Origin: Methanobrevibacter_A sp964431035
GTDB taxonomy: Archaea > Methanobacteriota > Methanobacteria > Methanobacteriales > Methanobacteriaceae
Assembly: GCA_964431035.1 (NCBI GenBank)
Contig: CAYSIF010000001.1
Coordinates: 36,950 to 100,949, forward strand
Length of the DNA: 64,000 nt
Reading direction: 5' to 3'
Both the position numbers and the translations under genes were made by a program. Below, piece by piece: positions 43,830 through 52,332 of this stretch (position 1 is its first letter; each line of letters opens with the position of its first letter). The notes under the pieces are model-generated. The model did no database searches. It had not been told where the DNA came from and saw only the letters and a program-made list of their open reading frames with translations.

Positions 43830-45014
43830 ATGGAATATTTACCTTGGGGAAATAAGCAAAATTTAACAGATGATGAATTTTTCAATAGAAATTATGAACT
43901 AGACAATATTAAACGTTTATTAGCATCAACATCCCAAGAAAATGCTCCAGATATTTTATTAACAGGTGTTCGAGGAGTAGGTAAAACAGAATTCTTAAAA
44001 AAAATTAAAAGAGACACCGAAGGATATTTGACAATATATATGGACTTCTCTAATGCAATGTGTTTTCAAAAAAGAAACATGTCCATTATAGGACTAATAG
44101 AATACTACTTTAATGAAATAATTAAAGAATGTGAAAAAAATAATATATTAACCCTTTCCACCAAAATCAATAAATTTTTCAAAACAAAAGACTATTCAAT
44201 TAAAGACATAACTTCTGTTAATGGTTTTCCAGTACCAATACCTGAATCCAAAGATAATACTAAAAAAGTATTGGATTTTGTCTTAAATTTACCTAATGAG
44301 ATTTATAATGAAAATAAAGATAAATTTAAAGGTATTATTATTTTCATTGATGAATTCCAAATTATAAAAGAATTAAATGATTATTTAGAATCTTTCTTAT
44401 GGATATTTAGAAGCTATGCTCAAAATCAGAGAAATGTTGCTTATGTTTTATCTGGATCTATGAGTTTACAAGATGATTTAATAGAAACTATAGCAGGCCA
44501 TGGAGGAGTCTTTGGTGGAAGAATGCTAACATTAAATTTATCCCCATTTTCTAAACAAACTGTTAAAGAATATTTAAATGAAAAATCACCAAACTTATTA
44601 TTAACTGATAAGGGTTTTGACAGATTTTATAAATGTACTAGTGGTTTACCATCATATATTAATACATTTGGAAGATTATTACCAAAAGATGTGGAATTAG
44701 ATGATAAAACTGTGAAAGAAGAATTTAACATGTTAATACCAAACATTGCAACACATTTATTAACTGTTTGGGGTAGATTATCACTTAAAGAACAAAATAT
44801 CATAATATCCTTATTAAATAATCCATTAAAAAGAAAAGATATTGCTAATTCTATGAAAGTAACCTCAGGTTCTTTAAGTAAATCATTAATCAAATTACAA
44901 AATTTAGATTTAATAAGATTTAATAATAATTTATATGAAATTTCAGAACCAATACTTGCCAAATGGTTAAAATTAGAATATGAAAATAAAGGTGTTTATC
45001 CTTATAGAGTTTAA
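43830..45014 (+). CDS. AAA ATPase with C-terminal winged helix
   Basis: The 394 aa protein has Walker A GVRGVGKT at 46-53, Walker B IFIDE at 171-175, an arginine-containing sensor stretch (LSGSMSLQDDLIETIAGHGG) and a clear C-terminal winged helix (about 322-385: KEQNIIISLLNNPLKRKDIA, NSMKVTSGSLSKSLIKLQNL). It is colinear and the same length as the protein at 60,372-61,556, so they are paralogues. The role is unknown; a wHTH on an ATPase suggests DNA binding. Direct repeats and iterons fill its upstream region. Confidence 0.75.
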   Translation: MEYLPWGNKQNLTDDEFFNRNYELDNIKRLLASTSQENAPDILLTGVRGVGKTEFLKKIKRDTEGYLTIYMDFSNAMCFQKRNMSIIGLIEYYFNEIIKECEKNNILTLSTKINKFFKTKDYSIKDITSVNGFPVPIPESKDNTKKVLDFVLNLPNEIYNENKDKFKGIIIFIDEFQIIKELNDYLESFLWIFRSYAQNQRNVAYVLSGSMSLQDDLIETIAGHGGVFGGRMLTLNLSPFSKQTVKEYLNEKSPNLLLTDKGFDRFYKCTSGLPSYINTFGRLLPKDVELDDKTVKEEFNMLIPNIATHLLTVWGRLSLKEQNIIISLLNNPLKRKDIANSMKVTSGSLSKSLIKLQNLDLIRFNNNLYEISEPILAKWLKLEYENKGVYPYRV

Positions 45015-45032
45015 TTTTCTCCACATATACTT

Positions 45033-45066
45033 GTTTTAATTATTATTACTAGTTAAAGTTTTATTT
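45033..45066 (+). repeat. Dispersed 37-bp motif, copy K (degenerate)
   Basis: GTTTTA, a changed middle, then TTACTAGTTAAAG, matching copy C at both ends. It lies 19 bases after the ATPase stop and separates it from the next gene. Confidence 0.4.
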
Positions 45067-45099
45067 ATGTTTCTAGTTAATTAATTACTTCTTTTTTAG

Positions 45100-45161
45100 A
45101 AATAGTTTCTTATAGGAAACTTTTTATGTTAAAATTTATAAATAGTTTCTTATAGGAAACT
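45100..45161. promoter_or_regulatory. Two 22-bp palindromic direct repeats, 40 bp apart
   Basis: AAATAGTTTCTTATAGGAAA plus CT occurs at 45,100-45,121 and 45,140-45,161. Each holds the dyad AGTTTC/GAAACT. The spacing of 40 bases places both on about the same DNA face. They lie 25-86 bases before the DUF4143 ATPase start, as operators would. Confidence 0.7.
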
Positions 45162-45185
45162 CATAATATGTGAAGGTCTAAAAAA

Positions 45186-46412
45186 ATGGTTAATAGAAAA
45201 TTATATTTAGACAAAGTAGGCAATTTCATTGATAAAGATGTAATAAAAATAATAACCGGAATAAGACGTTGCGGCAAATCATACCTATTCAAACTATTAA
45301 TCCAAGAACTTAAAAATAAAGGAATAAAAGAATCCAATATTTTATTAATAGATTTAGAACTACCCCAGTACAATCACATAAAAACAAGAGAACAATTAGA
45401 TGAACTAGTATTAAAATTCATAAAAAATAAGAAAGGCAAGACTTATTTACTATTTGATGAAATTCAAAACGTTAAAGATTGGGAAATATCAATAAACAGT
45501 TATTATAAGCTTGAAAACACAGATATCTATCTTACAGGATCTAATTCAAAATTAATGTCTAAAGAACTGGCAACATTATTAACCGGAAGATATGTGAATA
45601 TAGAACTCTATCCATTTTCATTTAATGAATTTCTAGATTATAAAAAAGAATTAAATCAAAAACCCCTAATAAAAAATGAAATAAATACTGAATTGGTAAA
45701 CTATTTTGAAGAATACAGACAATATGGTGGAATGCCCATGACAATATCTTCCGAACATGATAAAGAACTAATACTAAACGGAATATATTCTTCAATAATA
45801 TTAAACGACATTGTAGAAAGGTATGAAATTAGAAATATAGGTATATTTAATAGAGTTGTGAAATTTATTATTGAGAATATAGGAAATCAAATATCTGTAA
45901 ATTCAATATACAAATATCTAAAACATGACAACTTAAAAATTAGCAAAAAAACTATCTACAATTATTTAGAATATTTAGAAAATGCATATATCCTATTAAA
46001 AACCTCCCAAGAAGATTTAATTGGTAAAAAAGAAATAACAGGTTCTGAAAAATTTTATTTAACAGATTTGGGTTTTTATAAATCCCAACTTGAAGAAAAA
46101 CAACAGAATATCGGCCATATCTTAGAAAATATTGTTTTCCTAGAATTAAAAAGACAAGGATACATAATAACAATTGGAAATGTTAATGGTAACGAAATAG
46201 ACTTTGTATGTAAAAAAAATAATCAGAAAATGTATATTCAAGTTGCATATCACATTGAAAATGATGAAACTGTTGAAAGAGAGTTTGGTTCATTACTAAT
46301 GATTAATGATAATTATCCTAAATATGTATTATCCATGGATGAAATTCTTCAATCTCAAGATGGAATTAAACATATGCACATAATAGATTTTTTACAAAAT
46401 TATGAATTTTAG
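45186..46412 (+). CDS. AAA_14/DUF4143 ATPase
   Basis: The 408 aa protein has an N-terminal AAA domain with Walker A GIRRCGKS (25-32) and Walker B YLLFDEIQNV, then sensor LTGSNSKLM and the LTGRYVNIELYPFSFNEFL motif. The C-terminal DUF4143 domain (about 195-400) ends with GNVNGNEIDFVCKK and YIQVAYHI, a restriction-endonuclease-like fold core with Glu-Ile-Asp-Phe. Such proteins are common in archaea and gut bacteria and of unknown role. AAGGTC lies before the ATG. The stop codon is inside copy I of the 37-bp motif. Confidence 0.85.
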   Translation: MVNRKLYLDKVGNFIDKDVIKIITGIRRCGKSYLFKLLIQELKNKGIKESNILLIDLELPQYNHIKTREQLDELVLKFIKNKKGKTYLLFDEIQNVKDWEISINSYYKLENTDIYLTGSNSKLMSKELATLLTGRYVNIELYPFSFNEFLDYKKELNQKPLIKNEINTELVNYFEEYRQYGGMPMTISSEHDKELILNGIYSSIILNDIVERYEIRNIGIFNRVVKFIIENIGNQISVNSIYKYLKHDNLKISKKTIYNYLEYLENAYILLKTSQEDLIGKKEITGSEKFYLTDLGFYKSQLEEKQQNIGHILENIVFLELKRQGYIITIGNVNGNEIDFVCKKNNQKMYIQVAYHIENDETVEREFGSLLMINDNYPKYVLSMDEILQSQDGIKHMHIIDFLQNYEF

Positions 46413-46445
46413 TTAGAATATCTACTAAAAAAAATAAAAAATAAT
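46407..46445 (+). repeat. Dispersed 37-bp motif, copy I (divergent)
   Basis: TTTTAGTTAGAATATCTACT followed by an A-rich tail ending ATAAT. It overlaps the last codon and stop of the DUF4143 gene and touches R2 copy 2. Confidence 0.65.
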
Positions 46446-46446
46446 T

Positions 46447-46510
46447 AAAAGTATAAAATACAGAAAATTAAATCACAGAAATAGATTTAAGGTACAAACA
46501 TAAATAAAAC
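46447..46510. repeat. 65-bp direct repeat R2, copy 2
   Basis: Second copy of the 41,904-41,969 repeat, same orientation, with one three-base gap and a few substitutions. Distance between copies is about 4.5 kb. Confidence 0.85.
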
Positions 46511-46550
46511 TAAATATATAATTTGTTTTTTTTTTGAATTTAAGTTAAAA

Positions 46551-46576
46551 TTAGGTTTATAATTTTTTAAACCTAA
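46551..46576. promoter_or_regulatory. Nine-base inverted repeat upstream of the twin membrane protein genes
   Basis: TTAGGTTTA and TAAACCTAA form a perfect inverted repeat with an eight-base loop, 110 bases before the first membrane protein gene. It could be a terminator for the preceding unit or an operator. Confidence 0.45.
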
Positions 46577-46686
46577 AAATAAAACTTCATTAAATGAAAA
46601 TTAATTTTAAACTTTCTAACAATACCAATTATCCAAAAAATATTTTATATTTATTATTAAAAAATATTAAATAGGTGATAAAAAAA

Positions 46687-46974
46687 ATGTTAGAAGCATA
46701 TTTACCTTTTATAGGATTAATTATTTTTGGAAACATTGAAAACCTTATTTTAGCATCACAAGGAGTAGTACAAGGAGTTAATGCTAAAATATTAGGCGGA
46801 TTAAGTATAATTGCCGTAATAATATGGTTATTTATAGGAACTGTAGCAACAGAAGTCGCAATTCAATATGCAAATTATATCACATTTATTGGTGGTCTTG
46901 CAATTGTTATATTAGGTATTCAATCAGTTCATGGAGCTATACAACATATTAAAGAAACTGAAGAAGGTGCATAA
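46687..46974 (+). CDS. Small three-helix membrane protein, first of a tandem pair
   Basis: The 95 aa protein has three membrane helices (LPFIGLIIFGNIENLILASQ, then IIAVIIWLFIGTVATEVA, then ITFIGGLAIVILGIQSVHGA). The GTG at 46,675 is part of a GGTGAT ribosome binding site; the ATG at 46,687 is the start. The next gene encodes a close relative and starts three bases after this stop, so the two proteins probably form a heterodimer. The size and shape recall half-transporters of LysE/MntP-type folds, where two three-helix halves make a carrier, but no family motif is certain. Confidence 0.7.
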   Translation: MLEAYLPFIGLIIFGNIENLILASQGVVQGVNAKILGGLSIIAVIIWLFIGTVATEVAIQYANYITFIGGLAIVILGIQSVHGAIQHIKETEEGA

Positions 46975-46976
46975 TA

Positions 46977-47246
46977 ATGGTTAATCTTAAAGATTATGCC
47001 CCATTTACTGGGTTAATTATTTTTGGAAACATTGAAAACCTTATTTTAGCATCACAAGGTGCTGTTGCACATGTTAACCCATATATTCTAGGTTGTTTAA
47101 GTTTAATAGCTGTAATAATATGGTTATTAATTGGAACATATGGAACAAAAGTTGCTATTAAATATGCAGATTATATTGAAATATTTGGTGGTGTGGCAAT
47201 TATTGTTTTAGGTGTTCAATCAATGCTTGAAGCAATGGGATTATAA
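46977..47246 (+). CDS. Small three-helix membrane protein, second of a tandem pair
   Basis: The 89 aa protein repeats the pattern of its neighbour: FTGLIIFGNIENLILASQGA is nearly identical, followed by IAVIIWLLIGTYGTKVAIKY and IEIFGGVAIIVLGVQSMLEA. GAAGGTGC before the ATG lies in the end of the first gene, so they are translationally coupled. The DNA is also very similar over IIFGNIENLILASQG, consistent with recent duplication. Likely one half of a two-subunit transporter or efflux channel; substrate unknown. Confidence 0.7.
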   Translation: MVNLKDYAPFTGLIIFGNIENLILASQGAVAHVNPYILGCLSLIAVIIWLLIGTYGTKVAIKYADYIEIFGGVAIIVLGVQSMLEAMGL

Positions 47247-47352
47247 TTTAATCCCTCTAAATTTTACTTATTTTTTCTTATATTTAACTATAAATTAAAT
47301 TTCAAAATCTAAAAAATTATTAAAGAGTTTACTATATTATTTTTATTCATAT

Positions 47353-47389
47353 GTTTTAGTTAGGTTACAATTAAAAACCTAAACAAAAG
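47353..47389 (+). repeat. Dispersed 37-bp motif, copy B
   Basis: Exact through GTTTTAGTTAGGTTAC, then AATTAAAAACCTAAAC; the right tail is diverged. It lies 107 bases after the second membrane protein gene. Confidence 0.8.
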
Positions 47390-47425
47390 AAAAAAAAGTT
47401 TAAATTTTTAAAAAACTTAAAAAAA

Positions 47426-48151
47426 TTACCAGTCATAAACTGGATCATCGGTTACATTAACTATAACATTACGATAAGATGGACCATAGAATGTTGTTCC
47501 ATGATATGTCATGTTTACTGTATATATTCCTAATGCTAGATTAATAGGCATAACAAAACCACCATCATAAGAAGTTACAATATCGTAAGTTTTACTAGCA
47601 CCACTACTTAAACGTGTGAATTTAACATCTACATGTTGACCTGCTATAGGATTACCTGTATTATCTGTTAATAGTCCAAATAACTCCCCATATCTATTAA
47701 TATGTTTAGTAACACCATATGCTAGTAAAAATGATGATGTGCGTTGATCTATTTTAATAACACTAATATTGACAGGCCCTTCATTGCTTGGATTGTATGT
47801 TGTGTTTCCCATTGTAAGTCCATCATATGAGACTTGTGCAGTGTATTCCCCTTTTGCTAAGAATATTGGTATTTTAAAAGTACCTGTATAATCTGTTACA
47901 ATATCATATACTTTACTTGCACCACTACTTAATCTTGTGAGATTTATAGATAAATGTTGACCAATTAATGAGTTTCCATTTGAATCAAGGAGTGTTCCTG
48001 TGAAGTTTTCACCTACTCCCTCGTCAACAATTGTATTTTCAATATTGATTTGAGTATCTTCACTTATTATAATATTGTCATTATCTGTAGCACTTACACA
48101 CCCCATAGTTAAAAATAGTATTGAGAATATTAATAAAATTTTAAATTTCAT
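47426..48151 (-). CDS. Secreted adhesin-like protein with two Ig-type repeats
   Basis: The 241 aa protein has a signal peptide (MKFKILLIFSILFLTMGCVS, with a possible lipobox-like cysteine, LTMGC) and two domains with LIGQHLSINLTRLSSGASKV and IAGQHVDVKFTRLSSGASKT, each ending in an LAxGxY strand. If the cysteine is lipidated the protein would be membrane-tethered, which is uncertain in this group. The repeats match those at 3.4 kb and in the pseudogene next to it. Role inferred as surface attachment. Confidence 0.7.
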   Translation of the reverse strand: MKFKILLIFSILFLTMGCVSATDNDNIIISEDTQINIENTIVDEGVGENFTGTLLDSNGNSLIGQHLSINLTRLSSGASKVYDIVTDYTGTFKIPIFLAKGEYTAQVSYDGLTMGNTTYNPSNEGPVNISVIKIDQRTSSFLLAYGVTKHINRYGELFGLLTDNTGNPIAGQHVDVKFTRLSSGASKTYDIVTSYDGGFVMPINLALGIYTVNMTYHGTTFYGPSYRNVIVNVTDDPVYDW

Positions 48152-48208
48152 AAAATAATTTATTGAAGTATTATTTTATAAAATTTTTTTAAAAAAAAAA
48201 GAATAAAG

Positions 48209-48229
48209 TTCTCCTTTAAAAAAGGAGAA
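48209..48229 (-). terminator. Stem-loop between the adhesin and the peptidase pseudogene
   Basis: TTCTCCTTT and AAAGGAGAA form a perfect nine-base stem with a three-base loop, 19 bases after the pseudogene stop on the minus strand; T-rich sequence follows. A good terminator candidate. Confidence 0.6.
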
Positions 48230-48247
48230 AAAGAATTTTTTCCAAAA

Positions 48248-49622
48248 TTATGGAGTTATTGTTAGTTTTACAGTTGTTATAGCACTACTATAAATATCAG
48301 TTCCATCATATGTGCAAGCTACCGAATAGTCACCTATTGCTAGTCCTATAGGTAAGTAGTAGTTTCCATTTGCATCTGTTGTTACTGTGTATGCTTTGGA
48401 TACGTCTGATGCGATACGTGTTAATGTTAATGTTACTTTTTGGTTTGCAAGTGGTGTTTGATCTTCTAGTGTGAGTTTTCCTGTGAAGTTTTTGTTTAAG
48501 ATCCCTTCACCAGAATATTTTTGTCTGTAGTCTTCTGCTGTTAGTATTGTAGTGGTTTTATTGTCTTTTTTAACTGTTATGTTTGTTATTGGTGCGCCAC
48601 TATATTTTAGTGAGTTGTATCCATTGAAACTTGCTTCTGCTGTGTATTGGTTTGGTGCAAGGTTTATTGGTAAGTAGTAGTTTCCATTTTCATCTGTTGT
48701 TACATTGTATGTTTTGTTTAGTCCTGTATCTAGACGTGTTAGGACTATTGAGACTGTTTGGTTTGCAACCCCATTTCCTTGATTGTCTAATAGTGTTCCT
48801 GTTAGGTTTCCTGGATTTGTGTATACTCCTGTGTAGTCTTGACAGCTTATGTTGGTTTCATTTGTATATGCAGTAAATGCTTTTAGACATACTGCAGTGT
48901 TATTTAAGTAACTTACACCCATTCCATAACTTACGAATTGCATTGCTAGTACGTCAAATGCAACATCTTCCCATACTTCACCATCATAACTTACATATGA
49001 GTGTTCTAATTCTGCTGTTGCTTTACTTGATAAATCATCAATACGTGTTTGTACTGCAATTGGTGTGTAGAATCCTGGTGTGTATAATTTTACTGCTATT
49101 TCAAAAACATCTCCGGTTCTTAATGTGACATATTTATCTAATTTTATTGTGTGATATCCTGGTTCGTTTATGGTTCCATTTGTTGTTGCTACTAATTCAT
49201 CGTTTAAGTAGATGTATGCAGTGTATTCTGATTGTGGTGATGAGGTTATAATAGAAAATGCTGAGAGGGGGGTCATCACTTTCTGATGTGAATCTGTTTT
49301 TAAACCATGCGGTTTCATTGTTAAATCCAATAAATGTTTCTGTAGCACCTAATAGGCCATAATAGTATATGTCTTTATAGTTGTCTGTATTTTCCACAAC
49401 ATTCATTGTAAAACCAGAATTTGAATCTGAAAAGAGTGTTGCATCATAATATGAGATATAGAAGTAACCTTCTTCTCCCACTTTTGATCCCCAACTGTTT
49501 TTAATTATAAATGCTCCATCTGCTGGAGGCTGACCATATCTGCTATCAAAATTACTTGCTGGATAATTATCATCCCAACCTACTAAAAGTACTCCATGAC
49601 CAATATTTGATGGTATAGGTTC
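48248..49622 (-). pseudogene. Truncated and frameshifted papain-like (C1A) peptidase with lectin-like and Ig-type repeats
   Basis: Reading the minus strand from about 49,622: NIGHGVLLVGWDDNYP and AFIIKNSWGSKVGEEGYF are the His and Asn active-site regions of a C1 peptidase; a lectin-like domain (FSDSNSGFTMNVVENTD) follows. At a run of six C (plus-strand GGGGGG, 49,266-49,271) the frame shifts, and the other frame continues AFSIITSSPQSEYTAYIYLN and two Ig-type repeats to a stop at 48,248. The N-terminal half with signal peptide and catalytic Cys is missing; sequence breaks off near 49,622. Dead unless the C run is a sequencing error, and even then 5'-truncated. Confidence 0.8.
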
Positions 49623-49686
49623 GGTTTAAATTTGATATATTTTTTATATTATGAGTTAACATATATTTTAATAGGTGATTTATATT

Positions 49687-49923
49687 ATGAATGGTATTTC
49701 AACTACTAAAATGTATAAAAATAATCAAACGGTAATTCCATCTTTTATAAGAAAAAAATATGGAGTTTCTGAAAACACAATCATTACTTGGATAGAAGAT
49801 GATGAAGGAAATATAACTGTGCATTTTAGAGAAAAAGTGAATTTTGAAGATATGTTAGGCGCTGGAAGCATGGTTAAAGAAAAAACAGACTCCGTACAAT
49901 TAAAAAAGGAGTTATATAAATGA
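49687..49923 (+). CDS. vapB: AbrB-type VapB antitoxin
   Basis: The 78 aa protein has the AbrB hairpin (STTKMYKNNQTVIPSFIRKK, NTIITWIEDDEGNITVHF) and an acidic tail. The GTG at 49,675 is part of the AGGTGAT ribosome binding site; the ATG at 49,687 is the start. It overlaps vapC by four bases. It resembles the VapB at 24,838, with the same length. The unit begins about 50 bases from the break point of the peptidase pseudogene. Confidence 0.82.
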   Translation: MNGISTTKMYKNNQTVIPSFIRKKYGVSENTIITWIEDDEGNITVHFREKVNFEDMLGAGSMVKEKTDSVQLKKELYK

Positions 49924-50324
49924 AAATATTTTTAGACACTTCATTTATAGCAGGTTTAATACTTCCAAATGACACTAACTATCCTAAAGCAGAAAAACTA
50001 ATTAAAAATGATAATGTATTAAATAATACATTATACTCATCTAATTATGTTATAGATGAAATAATAACACTAATTGGATCTAGAACAAATTTAGAACTTG
50101 CTGAAAAAGGGTATTATTTATTAATCGATAATTGCATAATTTTAAATGAAGGAGATATTGATAATTTTAATAATAAGACCTTGAATATTTATAAAAAATA
50201 TAATACTAACTTATCTTTTACTGATTGCTCTATTATCAATCTTATGAATCATTATAATATTAAAAACCTTTTAACCTTTGATAAATATTTTAAAAAAGTT
50301 GAAGGAATTAATGTAATTGATTAA
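49920..50324 (+). CDS. vapC: PIN-domain VapC-type toxin
   Basis: The 134 aa protein has PIN-domain acidic residues in IFLDTSFIAGLILPND, VIDEIITLIGSR, SFTDCSIINLM and LTFDKYFKKV. An RNase by family. The start overlaps the vapB stop. A 46-bp tandem repeat begins four bases after the stop. Confidence 0.85.
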   Translation: MKIFLDTSFIAGLILPNDTNYPKAEKLIKNDNVLNNTLYSSNYVIDEIITLIGSRTNLELAEKGYYLLIDNCIILNEGDIDNFNNKTLNIYKKYNTNLSFTDCSIINLMNHYNIKNLLTFDKYFKKVEGINVID

Positions 50325-50327
50325 ATA

Positions 50328-50444
50328 TAGTTTACTTAAATGAACTTAAATGTTTGAGTTTAATTACTTAAACTAGTTTACTTAAATGAACTTAAATGTT
50401 TGAGTTTAATTACTTGAACTAGTTTACTTAAATGAACTTAAATT
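50328..50444. repeat. 46-bp tandem repeat, about 2.6 copies, after vapC
   Basis: Units start at 50,328, 50,374 and 50,420 with TAGTTTACTTAAATGAACTT. Each contains the dyad AGTTTAATTACTTAAACT. The sequence differs from the 46-bp repeat at 43,642 although the period is the same. Confidence 0.9.
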
Positions 50445-50494
50445 TTGATAAAAAAAGAGTTTAGTTGAAGAATTTTTTCATAATTCTTCATTCT

Positions 50495-50532
50495 ATTATT
50501 TTCCATCTTTTAACTAGTAACCTAACTAAAAC
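50495..50532 (-). repeat. Dispersed 37-bp motif, copy C
   Basis: Minus strand: exact core GTTTTAGTTAGGTTACT, then AGTTAAAAGATGGAAAATAAT. It starts 12 bases after the stop codon of the minus-strand gene at 50,545. Confidence 0.9.
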
Positions 50533-50544
50533 AGGAATTATATT

Positions 50545-51561
50545 CTACATATATGGGAAATCACCAACAATATATTCATTTAATACATCTCCCAATTCTC
50601 TTTGACTAATATAACCCTCTTTGTAAGTTTTAGAATAACTTATAAATCTACTAATTTTTTCTTCAATATTAACCTTAAATAAATGATTTAAAATCCAATA
50701 TGCTTTAATAAGAGCGCAATGATTTTTCTCAACATCTTTCAATACATATGTATCTCCTTCAGAAATATTGAAAAACAAATTAAAATTCCCAGAATCACAC
50801 AAGCTATAATTTATATTTGAAATTTCTTTATAATCAAAAATTTTATCACCAAATCTAGGGCCAAACAAATCTGTTTTAATACTAAACTTAATTTTAGTCT
50901 TCTCAACAGTAACATCCACTCCATAATTTGTGGTTTTTGCAAAAAGAAAGTCACTTACATAAATAGGCATGGAAGATCTGAATTCATGTAAATTTTTAAA
51001 CTCATACCCATTAAGAAGACATAATCTAAAAAATGATTCAAAAACATCACTAAATTCACTATTAATTTCAAATCCTGCAGGTTCTTTAGCTGGTTTAACT
51101 ATTGGATCTTTTTTAGGAACAATTATTGGTTCTTCTTTCTTATATTGTTTTTCTATATGCGAATAATATTCTGTATCATCCTTTTTTAGTTCTTCATATC
51201 TTTTCCCATATTCAGAACCTATACAATCTACAAGATCTTGTTGAGTTTTAAAATTACTTGTATCTAATTTCTTTGTTTTTAATATATTATTGTATAAAGC
51301 TTTAATATCTAACTCCATTAACTCATCAAGACGATTTTCAATCTCATCATCATTTAATTTATTATTTTGAATTTCTAAATCAAGAATCTTAGAGTATAAG
51401 TTAATTTCTGTATAATCGGGAAGGTTGTGAAGTTTAAGTTTATTTGGAAATTCATTAGTTAAAAGATTTTGTTTTATTCTTTTAGATTCTCTTATTTTAT
51501 CTCTTTCAGCTTTTTTAGCTAATCTTTCCTCATCATCATTATTTTTAAAGAAAAAATTCAT
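50545..51561 (-). CDS. Unknown protein with coiled N-terminus and C-terminal globular domain
   Basis: The 338 aa protein starts with a charged helical region (KNNDDEERLAKKAERDKIRE), then a helical stretch to about residue 150, a Pro/Lys linker (EEPIIVPKKDPIVKPAKEPA) and a C-terminal domain of about 170 residues with mixed helices and strands. There is no signal peptide, membrane helix or known motif. A TTG at 51,570 precedes the ATG at 51,561; no clear ribosome binding site. It is alone between motif copies C and D. No function proposed. Confidence 0.6.
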   Translation of the reverse strand: MNFFFKNNDDEERLAKKAERDKIRESKRIKQNLLTNEFPNKLKLHNLPDYTEINLYSKILDLEIQNNKLNDDEIENRLDELMELDIKALYNNILKTKKLDTSNFKTQQDLVDCIGSEYGKRYEELKKDDTEYYSHIEKQYKKEEPIIVPKKDPIVKPAKEPAGFEINSEFSDVFESFFRLCLLNGYEFKNLHEFRSSMPIYVSDFLFAKTTNYGVDVTVEKTKIKFSIKTDLFGPRFGDKIFDYKEISNINYSLCDSGNFNLFFNISEGDTYVLKDVEKNHCALIKAYWILNHLFKVNIEEKISRFISYSKTYKEGYISQRELGDVLNEYIVGDFPYM

Positions 51562-51704
51562 AGTAATCAATTAAATTTTATTTTAAAAAATTTCCCATAC
51601 CACATGTCTCTTTTATTTTTTTTAAAATTCTGTTTTATCTACTCTCGAACATAGTTTATGACAGTAATATAATTAAAACAGATAATTTAGTTATCATTAT
51701 TGTT

Positions 51705-51741
51705 GTTTTATTTAAGTTACTGCTAAAAACATAAAAATAAT
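51705..51741 (+). repeat. Dispersed 37-bp motif, copy D (divergent core)
   Basis: GTTTTATTTAAGTTACTGCT followed by AAAAACATAAAAATAAT. Three changes in the core, tail well kept. Confidence 0.75.
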
Positions 51742-51794
51742 AAACTCATTTAAAGTATATAATTCATTTATATCAGGTTTCAGAGTGATTGAGT

Positions 51795-52094
51795 TCATTC
51801 TATCTTTAAAATCTTGTCAAGACCAGACATCTTAAATATTTTAGTTATTGCATCATTAACATTTTTTATAGTCATAGGAATGTTATTAGGTTTTAATTTC
51901 TTTTGAGTTGCAATTAAAACACGAAGACCTGCACTAGAAATATATTCCAAGTTAGTGAAATCCAGAATCAATGAATCAAATCTTCCCATCTCATCATTTA
52001 TTTCATTTTCAAAATCAGGTGCTGACACTGTATCAATATGGTCTCCAATTTCTATAGTTAATTCTTTATCATCATATCTCTTTATTAGGTTCAT
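51795..52094 (-). CDS. STAS-domain anti-anti-sigma-like protein
   Basis: The 99 aa protein is a single STAS domain with the phosphorylation-type loop LEYISSAGLRVLIATQKKL and the DSLILDFTNL strand, as in RsbV/SpoIIAA antagonists. The upstream ATG at 52,115 is rejected because GGTGAAATA before the ATG at 52,094 is a better ribosome binding site. Archaea have no sigma factors, so its partner is more likely a kinase-like domain such as that on the adjacent MATE protein. It is divergent from the NRPS gene, 238 bases away. Confidence 0.85.
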   Translation of the reverse strand: MNLIKRYDDKELTIEIGDHIDTVSAPDFENEINDEMGRFDSLILDFTNLEYISSAGLRVLIATQKKLKPNNIPMTIKNVNDAITKIFKMSGLDKILKIE

Positions 52095-52332
52095 TATTTC
52101 ACCAAGAATATGCATATTTTTTATTAATTTTAATTATGGTAAATTATATAGTAAATATTTTATAACTTTAATTTATATAAATTACATATATTGATAAGTA
52201 TACTTTACATTTTATATATTTTAAGTTAAACAGATAAGGTTAATAAATCATTATAATATCCCATAGCATATAATGAGATAATTTTATGATTAATATTTAT
52301 TTGTAAATTTAATAAAGGGATAACTGATATTT

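Noticed and set aside
50328..50444. Possible CRISPR array
   Set aside because: Tandem units without spacers; no cas genes.
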